The notes: a model not told the origin generated them from the letters alone. DNA of 59,071 bases from HGM11525 sp036307445 (GCA_036307445.1 JAXJXP010000028.1:1-59071); one strand, 5' to 3'. Positions 8,238-16,898 are shown, numbered from the stretch's first letter. Numbers and translations are program-made.

Positions 8238-9491
8238 TCACCCCTTTCGTATAATATCTGCCCCACACATAGCGAGGTATTTTTCTATATGTTCATAGCC
8301 TCTGTCTATAAACCTGACATTTTCGATTGTTGTTCTGCCGTCTGCGGCAAGTGCTGCGGCGACAAGAGCTGCCCCGCCACGTAAATCCTTTGCTACTACA
8401 TTTGCACCTGTTAGCTTGCCGACTCCGACGACTACGGCACATCTGCCGTCAATGCGTATATCCGCACCCATTCTTACAAGCTCGTCGACGTGCTGGAAAC
8501 GGTTTTCAAAGATGTTTTCCACAAATACACTCGTGCCGTCAGAAATTGAGGCAAGTGCCATAAACGGCGATTGTATATCGGTGGGGAAGCCGGGATAAGG
8601 CATCGTTTTAACCGATGCTGCAGCTTGCGTTCTGCCGTTCGAGATTAAGGCGATACGGTTTTTTTCGCGAAAAACCTTGCACCCCATATCCGACAGAAGA
8701 TTAAGTATTGCCCCCATATGCGAGCAGTCGGTGTTGTTTAAAACCAACTGACCGTTTGTTGCTGCGGCACATACAAGGTAAGTACCCGCTGCAATGCGGT
8801 CGGGAATAATGGTGTGTTCAACTCCGTAGAGTTTTTTAACACCCTCAATTCTTATGACATTTCCGCCACCACCACTGATTTTTGCACCCATTCGGTTTAA
8901 AAAATTCTGCAAATCGACAATTTCGGGCTCTCTTGCGGCATTTTCAATTGTAGTAATACCCTCTGCCATACAGGCGGCGAGCATAATATTTTCGGTTGCT
9001 CCGACACTTGGGAATTCAAGGTGTATATCTGCTCCGGTTATTTTATCTGCACTGCAGTTTATGTACCCGTGGGACTCGGAAATTTCAATCCCTAAGCTTT
9101 TAAGTGCTTTAAGGTGCAGGTCGATAGGTCTTCCGCCTATTTCGCAGCCGCCGGGCATACTGACACAGGCGTTTTTGCACCGTGCGATAATTGCGCCTAA
9201 AAATATAATTGACGAGCGCATTTTCCGCATCAAATACTCAGGTATGGTATAGCTGTTCATATTGGAAGAGTCCACATAAAGTATATTCCCGTGCCTTGAT
9301 ACACTGCATCCTAAATTTTCCAGAACCTCTACCGTGCTTGCAACATCCGAAAGGTCGGGACAGTTATATACAACATTTTTTCCGCCGTTTAAAACCGTAG
9401 CGGCAAGAATTGGCAATACGGCATTTTTTGCACCTTGTACTGCAAATTCGCCGTCTATACGTTTGCCGCCATCAATCAGCAAGCTGCTCAA
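8238..9491 (-). CDS. murA: UDP-N-acetylglucosamine 1-carboxyvinyltransferase
   Basis: MurA catalyses the first committed step of peptidoglycan synthesis, adding enolpyruvate from PEP to UDP-GlcNAc. The product is 417 aa with a TTG start at 9491, chosen because GGAGGTG lies 8 bp upstream and because the resulting N-terminus (LSSLLIDGGKRIDGEF) lines up with other MurA proteins. The ATG 12 codons upstream lies before that site. The catalytic cysteine is in MPGGCEIGGRPIDLH near residue 115, so fosfomycin sensitivity is expected. It heads the murA-ftsQ-ftsZ block on the minus strand. The cysteine loop reads GGCEIGG rather than the more common GGC(A/T)IGA. Confidence 0.97.
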   Translation of the reverse strand: MSSLLIDGGKRIDGEFAVQGAKNAVLPILAATVLNGGKNVVYNCPDLSDVASTVEVLENLGCSVSRHGNILYVDSSNMNSYTIPEYLMRKMRSSIIFLGAIIARCKNACVSMPGGCEIGGRPIDLHLKALKSLGIEISESHGYINCSADKITGADIHLEFPSVGATENIMLAACMAEGITTIENAAREPEIVDLQNFLNRMGAKISGGGGNVIRIEGVKKLYGVEHTIIPDRIAAGTYLVCAAATNGQLVLNNTDCSHMGAILNLLSDMGCKVFREKNRIALISNGRTQAAASVKTMPYPGFPTDIQSPFMALASISDGTSVFVENIFENRFQHVDELVRMGADIRIDGRCAVVVGVGKLTGANVVAKDLRGGAALVAAALAADGRTTIENVRFIDRGYEHIEKYLAMCGADIIRKG

Positions 9492-9631
9492 ATTAAGCAC
9501 ACCTCCATAATGCAGAAAATCTGCCATTGATAATAATACACATCGGTTTTGTGTTCATTATACAATATGAAATTGCTGATAAAGTGTTACGGCAGGCAAA
9601 TAGCTTGCGTCATTATATAACTGTACACTTC

Positions 9632-9660
9632 ATTATAACAGATTTTTTTATTAAAATCAA
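9632..9660 (-). promoter_or_regulatory. Sigma-A-type promoter of murA
   Basis: On the minus strand TTGATT (9660-9655), 17 bp and TATAAT (9637-9632) give a start site near 9625 and a leader of about 130 nt. A second TATAAT without a good -35 lies closer to the gene (about 9557-9562). Confidence 0.6.
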
Positions 9661-9720
9661 TAACTTTCGCATCTTTGTAATGTAAGAGTAAATTTTTTTT
9701 GTAAATTTGTTAAAAAGGTC

Positions 9721-9749
9721 TTTACTTTATTACGCTAATGTGATACAAT
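9721..9749 (+). promoter_or_regulatory. Sigma-A-type promoter of the amino-acid binding protein gene
   Basis: TTTACT (9721-9726), a 17-bp spacer and TACAAT (9744-9749) give a transcription start near 9757 and a leader of about 50 nt. The 279-bp divergent gap to murA holds this promoter, the murA promoter and A/T tracts; I see no other feature in it. Confidence 0.65.
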
Positions 9750-9806
9750 GATAAAGCTTTAAGAAAAGAAGCCGTAAAGGCTAACTAAGAAAGGGCGGTA
9801 TAAATT

Positions 9807-10628
9807 ATGAAAAAGTTATTGGCATTGCTTATGGCGGCAGTATTGGGTATAGGCGCACTTGCAGGCTGTGCTTCAGAGCCGGCAGCGACAGGTGAGGATA
9901 CCTCCTTGGAGGATATTAAGGCTAAGGGTTATTTCGTACTCGGTCTTGATGCAACATTTGCTCCTATGGGCTTCACAGATGAAAATGGCGATATTGTAGG
10001 CTTTGATATTGACCTTGCAAAAGCGGCAGCTGAAAAGCTTGGTGTTGACGTAAAGCTTCAGCCGATTGACTGGGATGCTAAGTCAATGGAACTCTCATCA
10101 GGTAACATTGACGTTATCTGGAACGGATTCTCAATTACTGAGGAGCGTAAGAAGGAGGTTCTATTTACAGACCCGTATCTCACAACAGGACAGGTTGTAG
10201 TAGTTCCTGCTGATTCTGACATTAAGACAAAGGCAGACCTCGCAGGTAAGACAGTAGCACTTCAGGACGGCAGCACAAGTGAAGATGCTTTGAAGGCTGA
10301 TACAGAAACATACGAATCAATCGGTGAGGAAAACATTTCAAAGTTCAAGGAAAACACACTTGTTCTTATGGAGGTTGAATCAGGCAGAGCGGATGCGGCT
10401 GTTATCGACGAGATTTTCGTAAGATATTATCTTGCCAAAGAGGGTATGACAGACAAGTTCACAGTTCTTGACGAGCAGCTTGACCCTGAAGATTACGGTG
10501 TGGGCGGCAGACTCAGCGATGTAAGCTTTATGACAGCACTTAACGATGCTATCAATGAGTGTATCAAAGAGGGTACTGCATCAGCAATTTCTAACGAATG
10601 GTTCGGTGCTGACAAGTACGCAAAATAA
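9807..10628 (+). CDS. Amino-acid ABC transporter substrate-binding lipoprotein
   Basis: This 273-aa family 3 solute-binding protein has a lipoprotein signal (MKKLLALLMAAVLGIGALAGC, lipobox LAGC with Cys21). The mature part starts with an acidic, Thr/Ser-rich linker and then KAKGYFVLGLDATFAPMGF. The segments GFDIDLAKAAAEKLG and DVIWNGFSITEERKK are typical of glutamine, cystine and polar-amino-acid binders. It would deliver substrate to the permease encoded 80 bp downstream. A strong hairpin separates the two genes, which would favour higher expression of the binding protein. No ATP-binding subunit lies nearby. The exact substrate cannot be read. Confidence 0.93.
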   Translation: MKKLLALLMAAVLGIGALAGCASEPAATGEDTSLEDIKAKGYFVLGLDATFAPMGFTDENGDIVGFDIDLAKAAAEKLGVDVKLQPIDWDAKSMELSSGNIDVIWNGFSITEERKKEVLFTDPYLTTGQVVVVPADSDIKTKADLAGKTVALQDGSTSEDALKADTETYESIGEENISKFKENTLVLMEVESGRADAAVIDEIFVRYYLAKEGMTDKFTVLDEQLDPEDYGVGGRLSDVSFMTALNDAINECIKEGTASAISNEWFGADKYAK

Positions 10629-10648
10629 TATTAAATTATAAGTACAAA

Positions 10649-10688
10649 AAACCGCTGTGCTCGGCTAAAGCGAGGGCAGCGGTTATTT
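10649..10688 (+). terminator. Hairpin between binding protein and permease genes
   Basis: AACCGCTG-T-GCTCG and CGAG-G-GCAGCGGTT pair around a short loop, followed by ATTTTG. This resembles a leaky terminator or a 3' stabilising hairpin, a common way to make more binding protein than permease. Confidence 0.65.
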
Positions 10689-10707
10689 TGACGAAAGGAT
10701 TGTAGAA

Positions 10708-11391
10708 ATGGATTACGAGTACATAATCGGACTGATACCGCAGATTGCAAAGGGTATGGACGAAACTCTGAATATTTTCTGGATGACGTTGGTGCTTTCT
10801 CTGCCTTTGGGGCTTTTGCTCTCCTTGGGAAGAATTTCACGTTTTAAGCCTCTTTCGTGGTTTGTAGGGCTATATCTTCTTATATTCAGAGGAACACCTC
10901 TTATGTTGCAGTTGTTCTTTGTGTATTTCGGACTTCCGTTTATAAAAATAGTAAATCCGTTTACCGGTGCAGTTATGAAGCTGGCACTTGACCGTTTCCC
11001 TGCGGCACTTCTGGCATTTGTGCTTAACTATGCGGCATATTTTGCCGAGATTTTCCGTGGTGGAATTTTGAGTGTTCAAAAGGGACAGTATGAAGCGGCA
11101 AAGGCACTTGGTTTAAATCAGGTACAGACTATGACTCTTGTGGTAATACCGCAGATGCTTCGTTCCATTGTACCGCCTGTTGCCAATGAGGCGATTGTTC
11201 TTGTAAAGGATACAGCGCTTGTTTCGTCAATAGCATTGATAGATGTACTAAAAAGAGCACAACAGATAGTAAGCCGTGATATGAATGTAATGGCATTTGC
11301 AGTTGTGGCTGTGTTCTATCTGGTATTCAGCTATGTTCTTACCAAGGTTTTTGAATACACCGAAAAACGCTTATCAGTATCGACAAAATAA
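10708..11391 (+). CDS. Polar amino-acid ABC transporter permease
   Basis: This 227-aa inner-membrane permease of the HisM/GlnP family has about five membrane helices. The family motif EIFRGGILSVQKGQYEAAKALGL (near residues 113-135) is the EAA loop that contacts the ATPase. LLIFRGTPLMLQLFFVYFGLP in the first third is also typical. The start has GAAAGGA at a good distance. The partner ATPase is missing here: the operon ends at the terminator at 11401. The permease must therefore use an ATPase encoded elsewhere or shared. The substrate is probably a polar amino acid, given the upstream binding protein. Confidence 0.94.
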   Translation: MDYEYIIGLIPQIAKGMDETLNIFWMTLVLSLPLGLLLSLGRISRFKPLSWFVGLYLLIFRGTPLMLQLFFVYFGLPFIKIVNPFTGAVMKLALDRFPAALLAFVLNYAAYFAEIFRGGILSVQKGQYEAAKALGLNQVQTMTLVVIPQMLRSIVPPVANEAIVLVKDTALVSSIALIDVLKRAQQIVSRDMNVMAFAVVAVFYLVFSYVLTKVFEYTEKRLSVSTK

Positions 11392-11400
11392 CAGAATTTA

Positions 11401-11430
11401 ATCGGAGCTTGTTGAAAGCTCCGATTTTTA
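11401..11430 (+). terminator. Terminator after the permease gene
   Basis: ATCGGAGCTT and AAGCTCCGAT form a perfect stem with a 5-nt loop, followed by TTTT. It separates the transporter genes from the fatty-acid operon. Confidence 0.88.
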
Positions 11431-11464
11431 ACATACAATATTTTGTATAATTTGAAAAAAATAC

Positions 11465-11493
11465 TTGCAATATGTATCAGTATAGGGTATAAT
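11465..11493 (+). promoter_or_regulatory. Promoter of the fatty-acid synthesis operon
   Basis: TTGCAA (11465-11470), 17 bp and TATAAT (11488-11493) form a near-consensus sigma-A promoter about 70 bp upstream of fapR, with transcription expected near 11500. Confidence 0.75.
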
Positions 11494-11506
11494 AGTTATA
11501 TAATAT

Positions 11507-11523
11507 TTATGAGCAGGTCATAA
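11507..11523. promoter_or_regulatory. Candidate FapR operator
   Basis: TTATGAGCAGGTCATAA is a 17-bp palindrome (6-bp perfect arms, 5-bp centre) placed just after the expected transcription start of fapR. Known FapR operators in Bacillus are 17-bp palindromes near the start site of fapR and fab genes, but their arms (TTAGTA / TACTAA) differ from these. A second short palindrome, ATAACTAATGTTAT, lies at 11533-11546. Confidence 0.45.
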
Positions 11524-11564
11524 AAACAAATAATAACTAATGTTATGAAACGGAGGGGTCGTAA

Positions 11565-12116
11565 ATGGTAAGGGCGGAAAAAAAGCGAGCAAGACAGGAA
11601 CGGCTTGTCCGTGAGATAGGGAAAAATCCGTTTTTAAAGGATGACGAGCTTGCGAAAAAACTTAAGGTGAGCGTTGCTACTATCCGCCTTGACCGAACGG
11701 AGCTTGGTATAGGCGAATACCGTGAGAGAATTAAAGATGTTGCCAAGACGCAGACCAACGGTATTGATGATTGCGGCGAGGTGCTTGACTTCAATCTTTA
11801 CCACGACGGAATATCTGTTTTAAACACTCTTGATGCGGCTGTTTTTGAGAACAGTACAGTTATAAAAGGACAGGCAATGTACGGTTATGCGGAAAACCTT
11901 GCGATGTCTGTCATAAACGCAAAATGTGCTTTGGTCAGAGTAGCTAATATCAAGTATATCAAAGAGGTAAATCGTGGCGATAGGCTTGTCGCAAAATACG
12001 AGGTTATGCGTGTTAGAAATAATGAATATGTTGTATGGGTGAGAATTAAAAAGGATATGACCGAGATGTTCCGGGCAAAATTTAATCTCTCGGTTACTGA
12101 CGAAAGGGATAGCTGA
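11565..12116 (+). CDS. fapR: Fatty-acid/phospholipid regulator FapR
   Basis: FapR represses lipid-synthesis genes and is released by malonyl-CoA or malonyl-ACP. The 183-aa product has an N-terminal winged HTH (about residues 1-60; DDELAKKLKVSVATIRLDRTELGI) and a C-terminal hotdog-fold effector domain (about 85-175), with the GQAMYGYAENLAMSVINAKCALVRVANIKYIKEVNRGDRL stretch that aligns with Bacillus FapR. AACGGAGGGG precedes the ATG. Its stop overlaps the plsX start (TGATG), so the regulator heads and is coupled to the operon it should control. FapR is best known from Bacilli; here it is placed exactly as in that system. Confidence 0.92.
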   Translation: MVRAEKKRARQERLVREIGKNPFLKDDELAKKLKVSVATIRLDRTELGIGEYRERIKDVAKTQTNGIDDCGEVLDFNLYHDGISVLNTLDAAVFENSTVIKGQAMYGYAENLAMSVINAKCALVRVANIKYIKEVNRGDRLVAKYEVMRVRNNEYVVWVRIKKDMTEMFRAKFNLSVTDERDS

Positions 12117-13126
12117 TGAGAATAATTATAGATGCAATGGGCGGAGACAATGCCCCCGGAGCGGTTTGCGAGGCAGTAGCAAAATGCAGTAGAACAACAA
12201 AGGCAAAGCTGGTGCTTGTAGGACGAGAAGAAGAAATAAGAGCAGAACTTAGAAAATACGGCGACTTTGATAATGTATCAATAGTAAATGCAGATGAGGT
12301 TATAACAAATCACGAAGAACCGGTCAAGGCGGTTAAAACCAAAAAGAACTCTTCTTTGGTTGTGGCTTGCGAAATGCTCAAAAATGATGTGGGAGACGCT
12401 TTCGTTTCCTGTGGCTCGACGGGAGCGATACTTACTGCGGCACTTTTGATAGTAGGAAGGATAAAGGGGATAAAACGTCCTGCGTTAGCGACCTTGTTGC
12501 CGGGTGAAAAAGGACCTGTTATGCTGATAGATTCAGGCGCAAATACATCCTGCAAGTCGGAAAATCTTGTACAGTTTGCGCTGATGGGCAATATCTATAT
12601 GCGTGATTATATGGATATTAAAGAGCCGAAAATTGCACTTGTATCAAACGGAGAGGAAGAAGGTAAGGGGGATGCGCTTGTAAAGGAAACATACCCTTTA
12701 CTAAAGCAATCTGATTTAAATTTTATCGGCAATATTGAGGGCAGAGATGTTATGCTCAGCAAAGCGGACGTAATAGTCTGCGACGGCTTTGTAGGAAATG
12801 TGATACTTAAATCAATTGAGGGAATGGCTGCCGTTATCGGCAACGCGCTGAAGAAAATTTTTATTAGAAATATCCTTACTAAATTGGGAGCATTGCTTAC
12901 CAGAAAGGGTATAACTGAATTTAAAAAGACTATGGACTACCGTGAATATGGCGGAGCGCCTTTTCTCGGTGTTAAAAAACCCGTCATAAAGGGGCACGGT
13001 GCTTCTGACAGTAAGGCTGTTATGGCGGCGATAAAGCAGGCAATTATATTTGCGAAGAAGAATTATAACGAAACACTTGTAAAAGAACTTGCGACAATTA
13101 AAAAGGGAGAGAACAGCGATGAGTAG
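12116..13126 (+). CDS. plsX: Phosphate acyltransferase PlsX
   Basis: PlsX converts acyl-ACP to acyl-phosphate, the acyl donor for PlsY in phosphatidic acid synthesis, and acts as a peripheral membrane protein. The 336-aa product begins MRIIIDAMGGDNAP, the hallmark of the family. It also has VSCGSTGAILTAAL near residue 100 and CDGFVGNVILKSIEG near residue 223. The gene starts within the fapR stop and ends 8 bp inside fabH, so translation is coupled on both sides. The plsX-fab order is the classic FapR regulon arrangement. Confidence 0.97.
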   Translation: MRIIIDAMGGDNAPGAVCEAVAKCSRTTKAKLVLVGREEEIRAELRKYGDFDNVSIVNADEVITNHEEPVKAVKTKKNSSLVVACEMLKNDVGDAFVSCGSTGAILTAALLIVGRIKGIKRPALATLLPGEKGPVMLIDSGANTSCKSENLVQFALMGNIYMRDYMDIKEPKIALVSNGEEEGKGDALVKETYPLLKQSDLNFIGNIEGRDVMLSKADVIVCDGFVGNVILKSIEGMAAVIGNALKKIFIRNILTKLGALLTRKGITEFKKTMDYREYGGAPFLGVKKPVIKGHGASDSKAVMAAIKQAIIFAKKNYNETLVKELATIKKGENSDE

Positions 13127-14087
13127 AATTATAGGACTTGGATATTATGCACCGGAAAAGGTGTACGATAATGCTTATATGGAAAGCATTGTGGAAACTA
13201 GCGACGAATGGATTACACAGAGAACAGGCATCAAGGAGCGTCATATTGCGGCTGATGATGAGTTTACATCTGACCTTGCCACCAAAGCGGCACAAAATGC
13301 ATTGAAGGACGCGGGAATTACTGCAGAGGAGCTTGACCTTATAATCCTTACCACCGTTACTCCCGATTACTTCACACCGTCTACCGCTTGCGTAGTGCAG
13401 AAGAATATCGGTGCAGTAAATGCGGCTGCATTTGACCTTAATGCAGCCTGCTCAGGCTTTGCAACAGCAATGACAGTTGCCGACCAGTTCCTTTCAAACG
13501 GAACATACAAAAAGGTACTTGTTGTAAGTGCAGATGCTCTTTCAAAGGCTACCGACTATGCCGACAGAGGAACTTGCGTACTCTTTGGCGACGGTGCAGG
13601 TGCGGTAATACTCAGCGATGAAAAGGGCGGAATTTTAAGCACCTGGATAGGCGCAAAGGGCGAAGGCGGGGACAAGCTGACGGCTCTTGCGTACCGTGAG
13701 GATGCAGAAGAAACAGAAAAGCGAGTTTCTCATAACAAAAATACTGTATGGATGGCAGGCGGTGAGGTTATGAAGTTCGCAGTCAAGATTATGGCAGAAG
13801 CTGCTGAAAAGGTTGTAGCCGATGCAGGTCTTACATGGGACGATATTGACATTATCATTCCGCATCAGGCTAATATGCGAATAGTTGAAAGTGCCGCTAA
13901 ACGTATGGGAATTTCTACCGACAGAATGTTTATAAATCTTGACCGTTACGGCAATACCTCAGGTGCATCAATCCCCATCGCACTGTGCGAAGCACGTGAT
14001 GCCGGAAGGCTCAAAAAGGGTGATAAAGCCGTATTAGTAGGCTTTGGCGGGGGATTGACTTGGGCAGCCTCCGTAATAGAATATTAA
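13119..14087 (+). CDS. fabH: 3-oxoacyl-ACP synthase III
   Basis: FabH starts each fatty-acid chain by condensing an acyl-CoA primer with malonyl-ACP. The 322-aa product has the catalytic Cys in LNAACSGFATAM near residue 112, the His in IIPHQANMRIV near 247 and the Asn in YGNTSGASIP near 277, a complete Cys-His-Asn triad. The start at 13119 (MSRIIGLGYYAPEK) has AAGGGAGAG upstream; an in-frame ATG 10 codons earlier lies deep inside plsX and is less likely. It overlaps plsX by 8 bp. A hairpin repeat (copy B) begins 3 bp after its stop, before fabK. Confidence 0.98.
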   Translation: MSRIIGLGYYAPEKVYDNAYMESIVETSDEWITQRTGIKERHIAADDEFTSDLATKAAQNALKDAGITAEELDLIILTTVTPDYFTPSTACVVQKNIGAVNAAAFDLNAACSGFATAMTVADQFLSNGTYKKVLVVSADALSKATDYADRGTCVLFGDGAGAVILSDEKGGILSTWIGAKGEGGDKLTALAYREDAEETEKRVSHNKNTVWMAGGEVMKFAVKIMAEAAEKVVADAGLTWDDIDIIIPHQANMRIVESAAKRMGISTDRMFINLDRYGNTSGASIPIALCEARDAGRLKKGDKAVLVGFGGGLTWAASVIEY

Positions 14088-14090
14088 GTC

Positions 14091-14192
14091 GGTTGGTTAA
14101 ATTTTCGCATATTACTACTTTTTCACAGCTTGGAGTACAACGCGTACGCCGTCGCTGTTCAAAGCAGCAATCTGCAAAAATTTTCATCAGCC
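14091..14192 (+). repeat. Intercistronic hairpin repeat, copy B
   Basis: This 102-bp element begins 3 bp after the fabH stop and ends 35 bp before fabK. Its outer 39 bases on each side form an imperfect inverted repeat (GGTTGGTTAAATTTTCGCAT at the left pairs with the complement of the right end, which finishes ATTTTCATCAGCC). The central part has GGAGTAC and GTACGCCGTC. It has the same length and orientation as copy C and shares core and right arm with copy A. CTTGGTTGAT follows it, as also after copy C. Confidence 0.8.
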
Positions 14193-14227
14193 TTGGTTGA
14201 TATAACTTTATATAAAGGAACGATTGT

Positions 14228-15169
14228 ATGAAAACAAGAATTACAGAACTTCTTAACATAGAATATCCTGTCATACAGGGCGGTATGGCATGGGTTGCAA
14301 CAGCTGAGCTTGCTGCGGCGGTATCCAATGCAGGCGGTTTGGGACTTATTGCCGCAGGTGGTGCTCCTGCCGATGTGGTAAGAGAACAGATAAAAAAGGC
14401 ACGCACACTCACCGACAAGCCATTTGGCGTAAACGTGATGATGATGTCCCCATATGCAGAGGATATTATGAATATGCTTTTGGAGGAAAAACCGGCAGTT
14501 GTTGCAACAGGTGCAGGTAATCCATCCAAATACATTCCCTCTCTTAAGGAAGCGGGGATAAAGGTTATTCCCGTAGTGGCAAGTGTTGCCGTTGCAATGA
14601 AGATGGAAAGAGCAGGCGCTGATGCGATTGTTGCAGAAGGCACGGAGGCAGGTGGTCATATAGGCGAGATAACCACGATGGCACTTGTGCCGCAGATTGC
14701 CGATAGTGTTTCTATTCCGGTAATTGCGGCGGGGGGTATTGCTGATTCGAGAGGTACTCTTGCGGCATTTGCACTTGGCGCTGAGGGTATTCAGGTGGGA
14801 ACTCGTTTTATCTGTGCAACAGAATGTATTGCGCACGAAAACTATAAAAATGCGGTTATCAAGGCAAAGGACAGAGATGCCGTAGTAACAGGCAGGTCAG
14901 GCGGTGCGCCGGTAAGAGCACTTAAGAACAAGCTGACCCGTGAATATGAAAGACTTGAAAAAGAGGGCGCATCCTTTGAAGAGATTGAAGCTCTTGGAGT
15001 TGGTGGACTTCGCCGTGCATTTGAAGAGGGCGATGTTGAAATGGGCTCGTTGATGGCAGGTCAGGTTGCGGCAATGGTAACAAGAATAGAGCCGTGTGCC
15101 GAAATAATTCGTGATTTATTCAGTGGCATTGCAGAAACGGCTGAAAAAATAACAGCTAAAATAGGATAA
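14228..15169 (+). CDS. fabK: Enoyl-ACP reductase II (FMN-dependent)
   Basis: FabK carries out the last reduction of each elongation cycle, converting trans-2-enoyl-ACP to acyl-ACP with NAD(P)H and FMN. It replaces FabI, so triclosan resistance is expected. The 313-aa TIM-barrel protein starts with TRITELLNIEYPVIQGGMAW, has ADAIVAEGTEAGGHIG near residue 135 (flavin-site His), and IPVIAAGGIADSRGT followed by GAEGIQVGTRFICATE, typical of the nitronate monooxygenase/FabK fold. AAAGGAACG precedes the ATG. Its place between fabH and fabD in a FAS II operon supports FabK over a nitronate monooxygenase. Confidence 0.95.
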   Translation: MKTRITELLNIEYPVIQGGMAWVATAELAAAVSNAGGLGLIAAGGAPADVVREQIKKARTLTDKPFGVNVMMMSPYAEDIMNMLLEEKPAVVATGAGNPSKYIPSLKEAGIKVIPVVASVAVAMKMERAGADAIVAEGTEAGGHIGEITTMALVPQIADSVSIPVIAAGGIADSRGTLAAFALGAEGIQVGTRFICATECIAHENYKNAVIKAKDRDAVVTGRSGGAPVRALKNKLTREYERLEKEGASFEEIEALGVGGLRRAFEEGDVEMGSLMAGQVAAMVTRIEPCAEIIRDLFSGIAETAEKITAKIG

Positions 15170-15180
15170 GGAGAAAAATT

Positions 15181-16122
15181 ATGGGGAAGCTTGCATTTGT
15201 ATTTTCAGGACAGGGCGCACAGGCTGTCGGAATGGGAAAAGAGCTTTGTGAGAATTTTAAGGTAGCTGATGATGTGTTTAATACCGCGTCCGAGGCACTT
15301 GGCTTTGATGTAAAGGAAATGGTATGGAATGGTGATTCGGATACACTTATGATAACCGAAAACACACAGCCGACGGTAGTTACAATGAGTGCGGCGGCTT
15401 TGGCGGTGCTTACAGAAAAGGGTATAAAGCCTGATGTTGTGGCAGGACTTAGCCTTGGCGAATATACAGCACATATATGCTCAGGCTCTCTTGATTTTGC
15501 TGATGCGGTAAGACTTGTTAAAAAACGCGGCAAATATATGCAGGAGGAAGTGCCTGAGGGTGTAGGCTCAATGGCGGCAATAATTGCTCTTGGCAGTGAT
15601 GAGGTAAAGGCGGCTTGCAAGGAAGCGTCTGCAGTTGGCATATGTGAAAGTGCAAACTTCAACTGCCCAGGACAGATTGTAATTTCGGGCGAAAAGGCAG
15701 CAGTTGAAAAATGCTGTGAAATATGCAAGGAAAAGGGCGCAAAAAGAGCATTACCGCTTGCGGTATCGGCACCGTTTCACTGCTCAATGTTAGTTGGAGC
15801 GGGCGAAAAGCTTGAGAAAGAAATGGAAAACATCGTATTCGGCGAAATGAAAATCCCTCTTATAACAAATGTAACTGCTGATTATGTTCAGTCGAAGGAC
15901 GATATTAAGCCACTTTTGGTAAAGCAGGTTTCAAACTCTGTTTTGTGGGAGGAGTCAATAAGAAAAATGATAGCTGACGGCGTGGACGCCTTTGTAGAGG
16001 TAGGACCGGGCAAGGCACTTTCAGGCTTTATCAAGAAGATTGATAAGGAAGTTTATGTCTATAACGTAGAGGATATGACATCTTTGGAAAAGACACTTGA
16101 GGGTTTAAAGGAGAGAATGTAA
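15181..16122 (+). CDS. fabD: Malonyl-CoA:ACP transacylase
   Basis: FabD loads malonyl groups onto acyl carrier protein. The 313-aa product starts GKLAFVFSGQGAQAVGMGKEL and has the nucleophile segment VAGLSLGEYTAH near residue 90. The usual GHSLGE reads GLSLGE here, with the Ser kept. The catalytic His is in APFHCSML near residue 200. AAGGAG lies 9 bp before the ATG. The stop overlaps the fabG start (TAATG), which couples their translation. Confidence 0.96.
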   Translation: MGKLAFVFSGQGAQAVGMGKELCENFKVADDVFNTASEALGFDVKEMVWNGDSDTLMITENTQPTVVTMSAAALAVLTEKGIKPDVVAGLSLGEYTAHICSGSLDFADAVRLVKKRGKYMQEEVPEGVGSMAAIIALGSDEVKAACKEASAVGICESANFNCPGQIVISGEKAAVEKCCEICKEKGAKRALPLAVSAPFHCSMLVGAGEKLEKEMENIVFGEMKIPLITNVTADYVQSKDDIKPLLVKQVSNSVLWEESIRKMIADGVDAFVEVGPGKALSGFIKKIDKEVYVYNVEDMTSLEKTLEGLKERM

Positions 16123-16862
16123 TGTTAGAAGGAAGAACAGCCATCGTAACCGGCTCAGCAAGAGGAATAGGCAAGGCAATTGCATTAAAGCTTGCGGCTT
16201 TGGGTGCAAATATCGTGGTAAATGATATTCCGTCGTCTGAGGATGCTGAAAAAACCGTAGAGGAAATAAAGGCTCTCGGTGTAAATTCAATTGCGGTGCT
16301 TGGTGATGTCAGAAATATAGAAGATGTAAAAAATATGGTTGATACTGCGGTTAGTGAATTCGGCACAGTGGATATACTCGTAAACAATGCCGGTGTTACA
16401 AGAGACAATCTGATGCTCAGAATGAGTGAAGAGGATTGGGATTTGGTGCTTGATATTAACTTAAAGGGCGCATTTAACTGTATCAAAACTGTTGTAAGAC
16501 CGATGATGAAACAGAAAAAGGGTGCAATAATAAATATTGCATCGGTAGTCGGCGAGATGGGCAATGCGGGTCAGGCAAACTATTCTGCATCAAAGGCAGG
16601 ACTTATAGGACTTACCAAAACTACTGCAAAAGAATTTGCCAAGAAGGGTATCCGTGCAAATGCGGTTGCACCGGGCTTTATAGCATCTGCGATGACCGAT
16701 AAATTATCAGAGGATGTCAAGGCGAAATACTTTGAGTCAATACCTTTGGGACAGTTCGGAGCTACCGAAGATGTTGCCGATGTAGTTGCGTTTTTAGCAA
16801 GTGATATGTCATCATATGTAACCGGCCAGGTAATAAATGTTGACGGCGGGCTTGTTATGTAA
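16122..16862 (+). CDS. fabG: 3-oxoacyl-ACP reductase
   Basis: FabG is the NADPH-dependent reductase of the beta-keto group in FAS II. The 246-aa SDR-fold protein has the cofactor loop TGSARGIGKAIA at the N-terminus, NNAG near residue 88, the active-site Tyr-x3-Lys in YSASKAG near residue 152, and a C-terminus YVTGQVINVDGGLVM typical of FabG. It starts inside the fabD stop codon and has AAAGGAGAG upstream. Only one FabG is encoded in this operon. Confidence 0.97.
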   Translation: MLEGRTAIVTGSARGIGKAIALKLAALGANIVVNDIPSSEDAEKTVEEIKALGVNSIAVLGDVRNIEDVKNMVDTAVSEFGTVDILVNNAGVTRDNLMLRMSEEDWDLVLDINLKGAFNCIKTVVRPMMKQKKGAIINIASVVGEMGNAGQANYSASKAGLIGLTKTTAKEFAKKGIRANAVAPGFIASAMTDKLSEDVKAKYFESIPLGQFGATEDVADVVAFLASDMSSYVTGQVINVDGGLVM

Positions 16863-16898
16863 TATAATGGTAGTAACAACTGAAAGGAGGTGGCAATA

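Noticed and set aside
9528..9806. A riboswitch upstream of the amino-acid binding protein gene
   Set aside because: The promoter leaves a leader of only about 50 nt, with no hairpin or known aptamer core.
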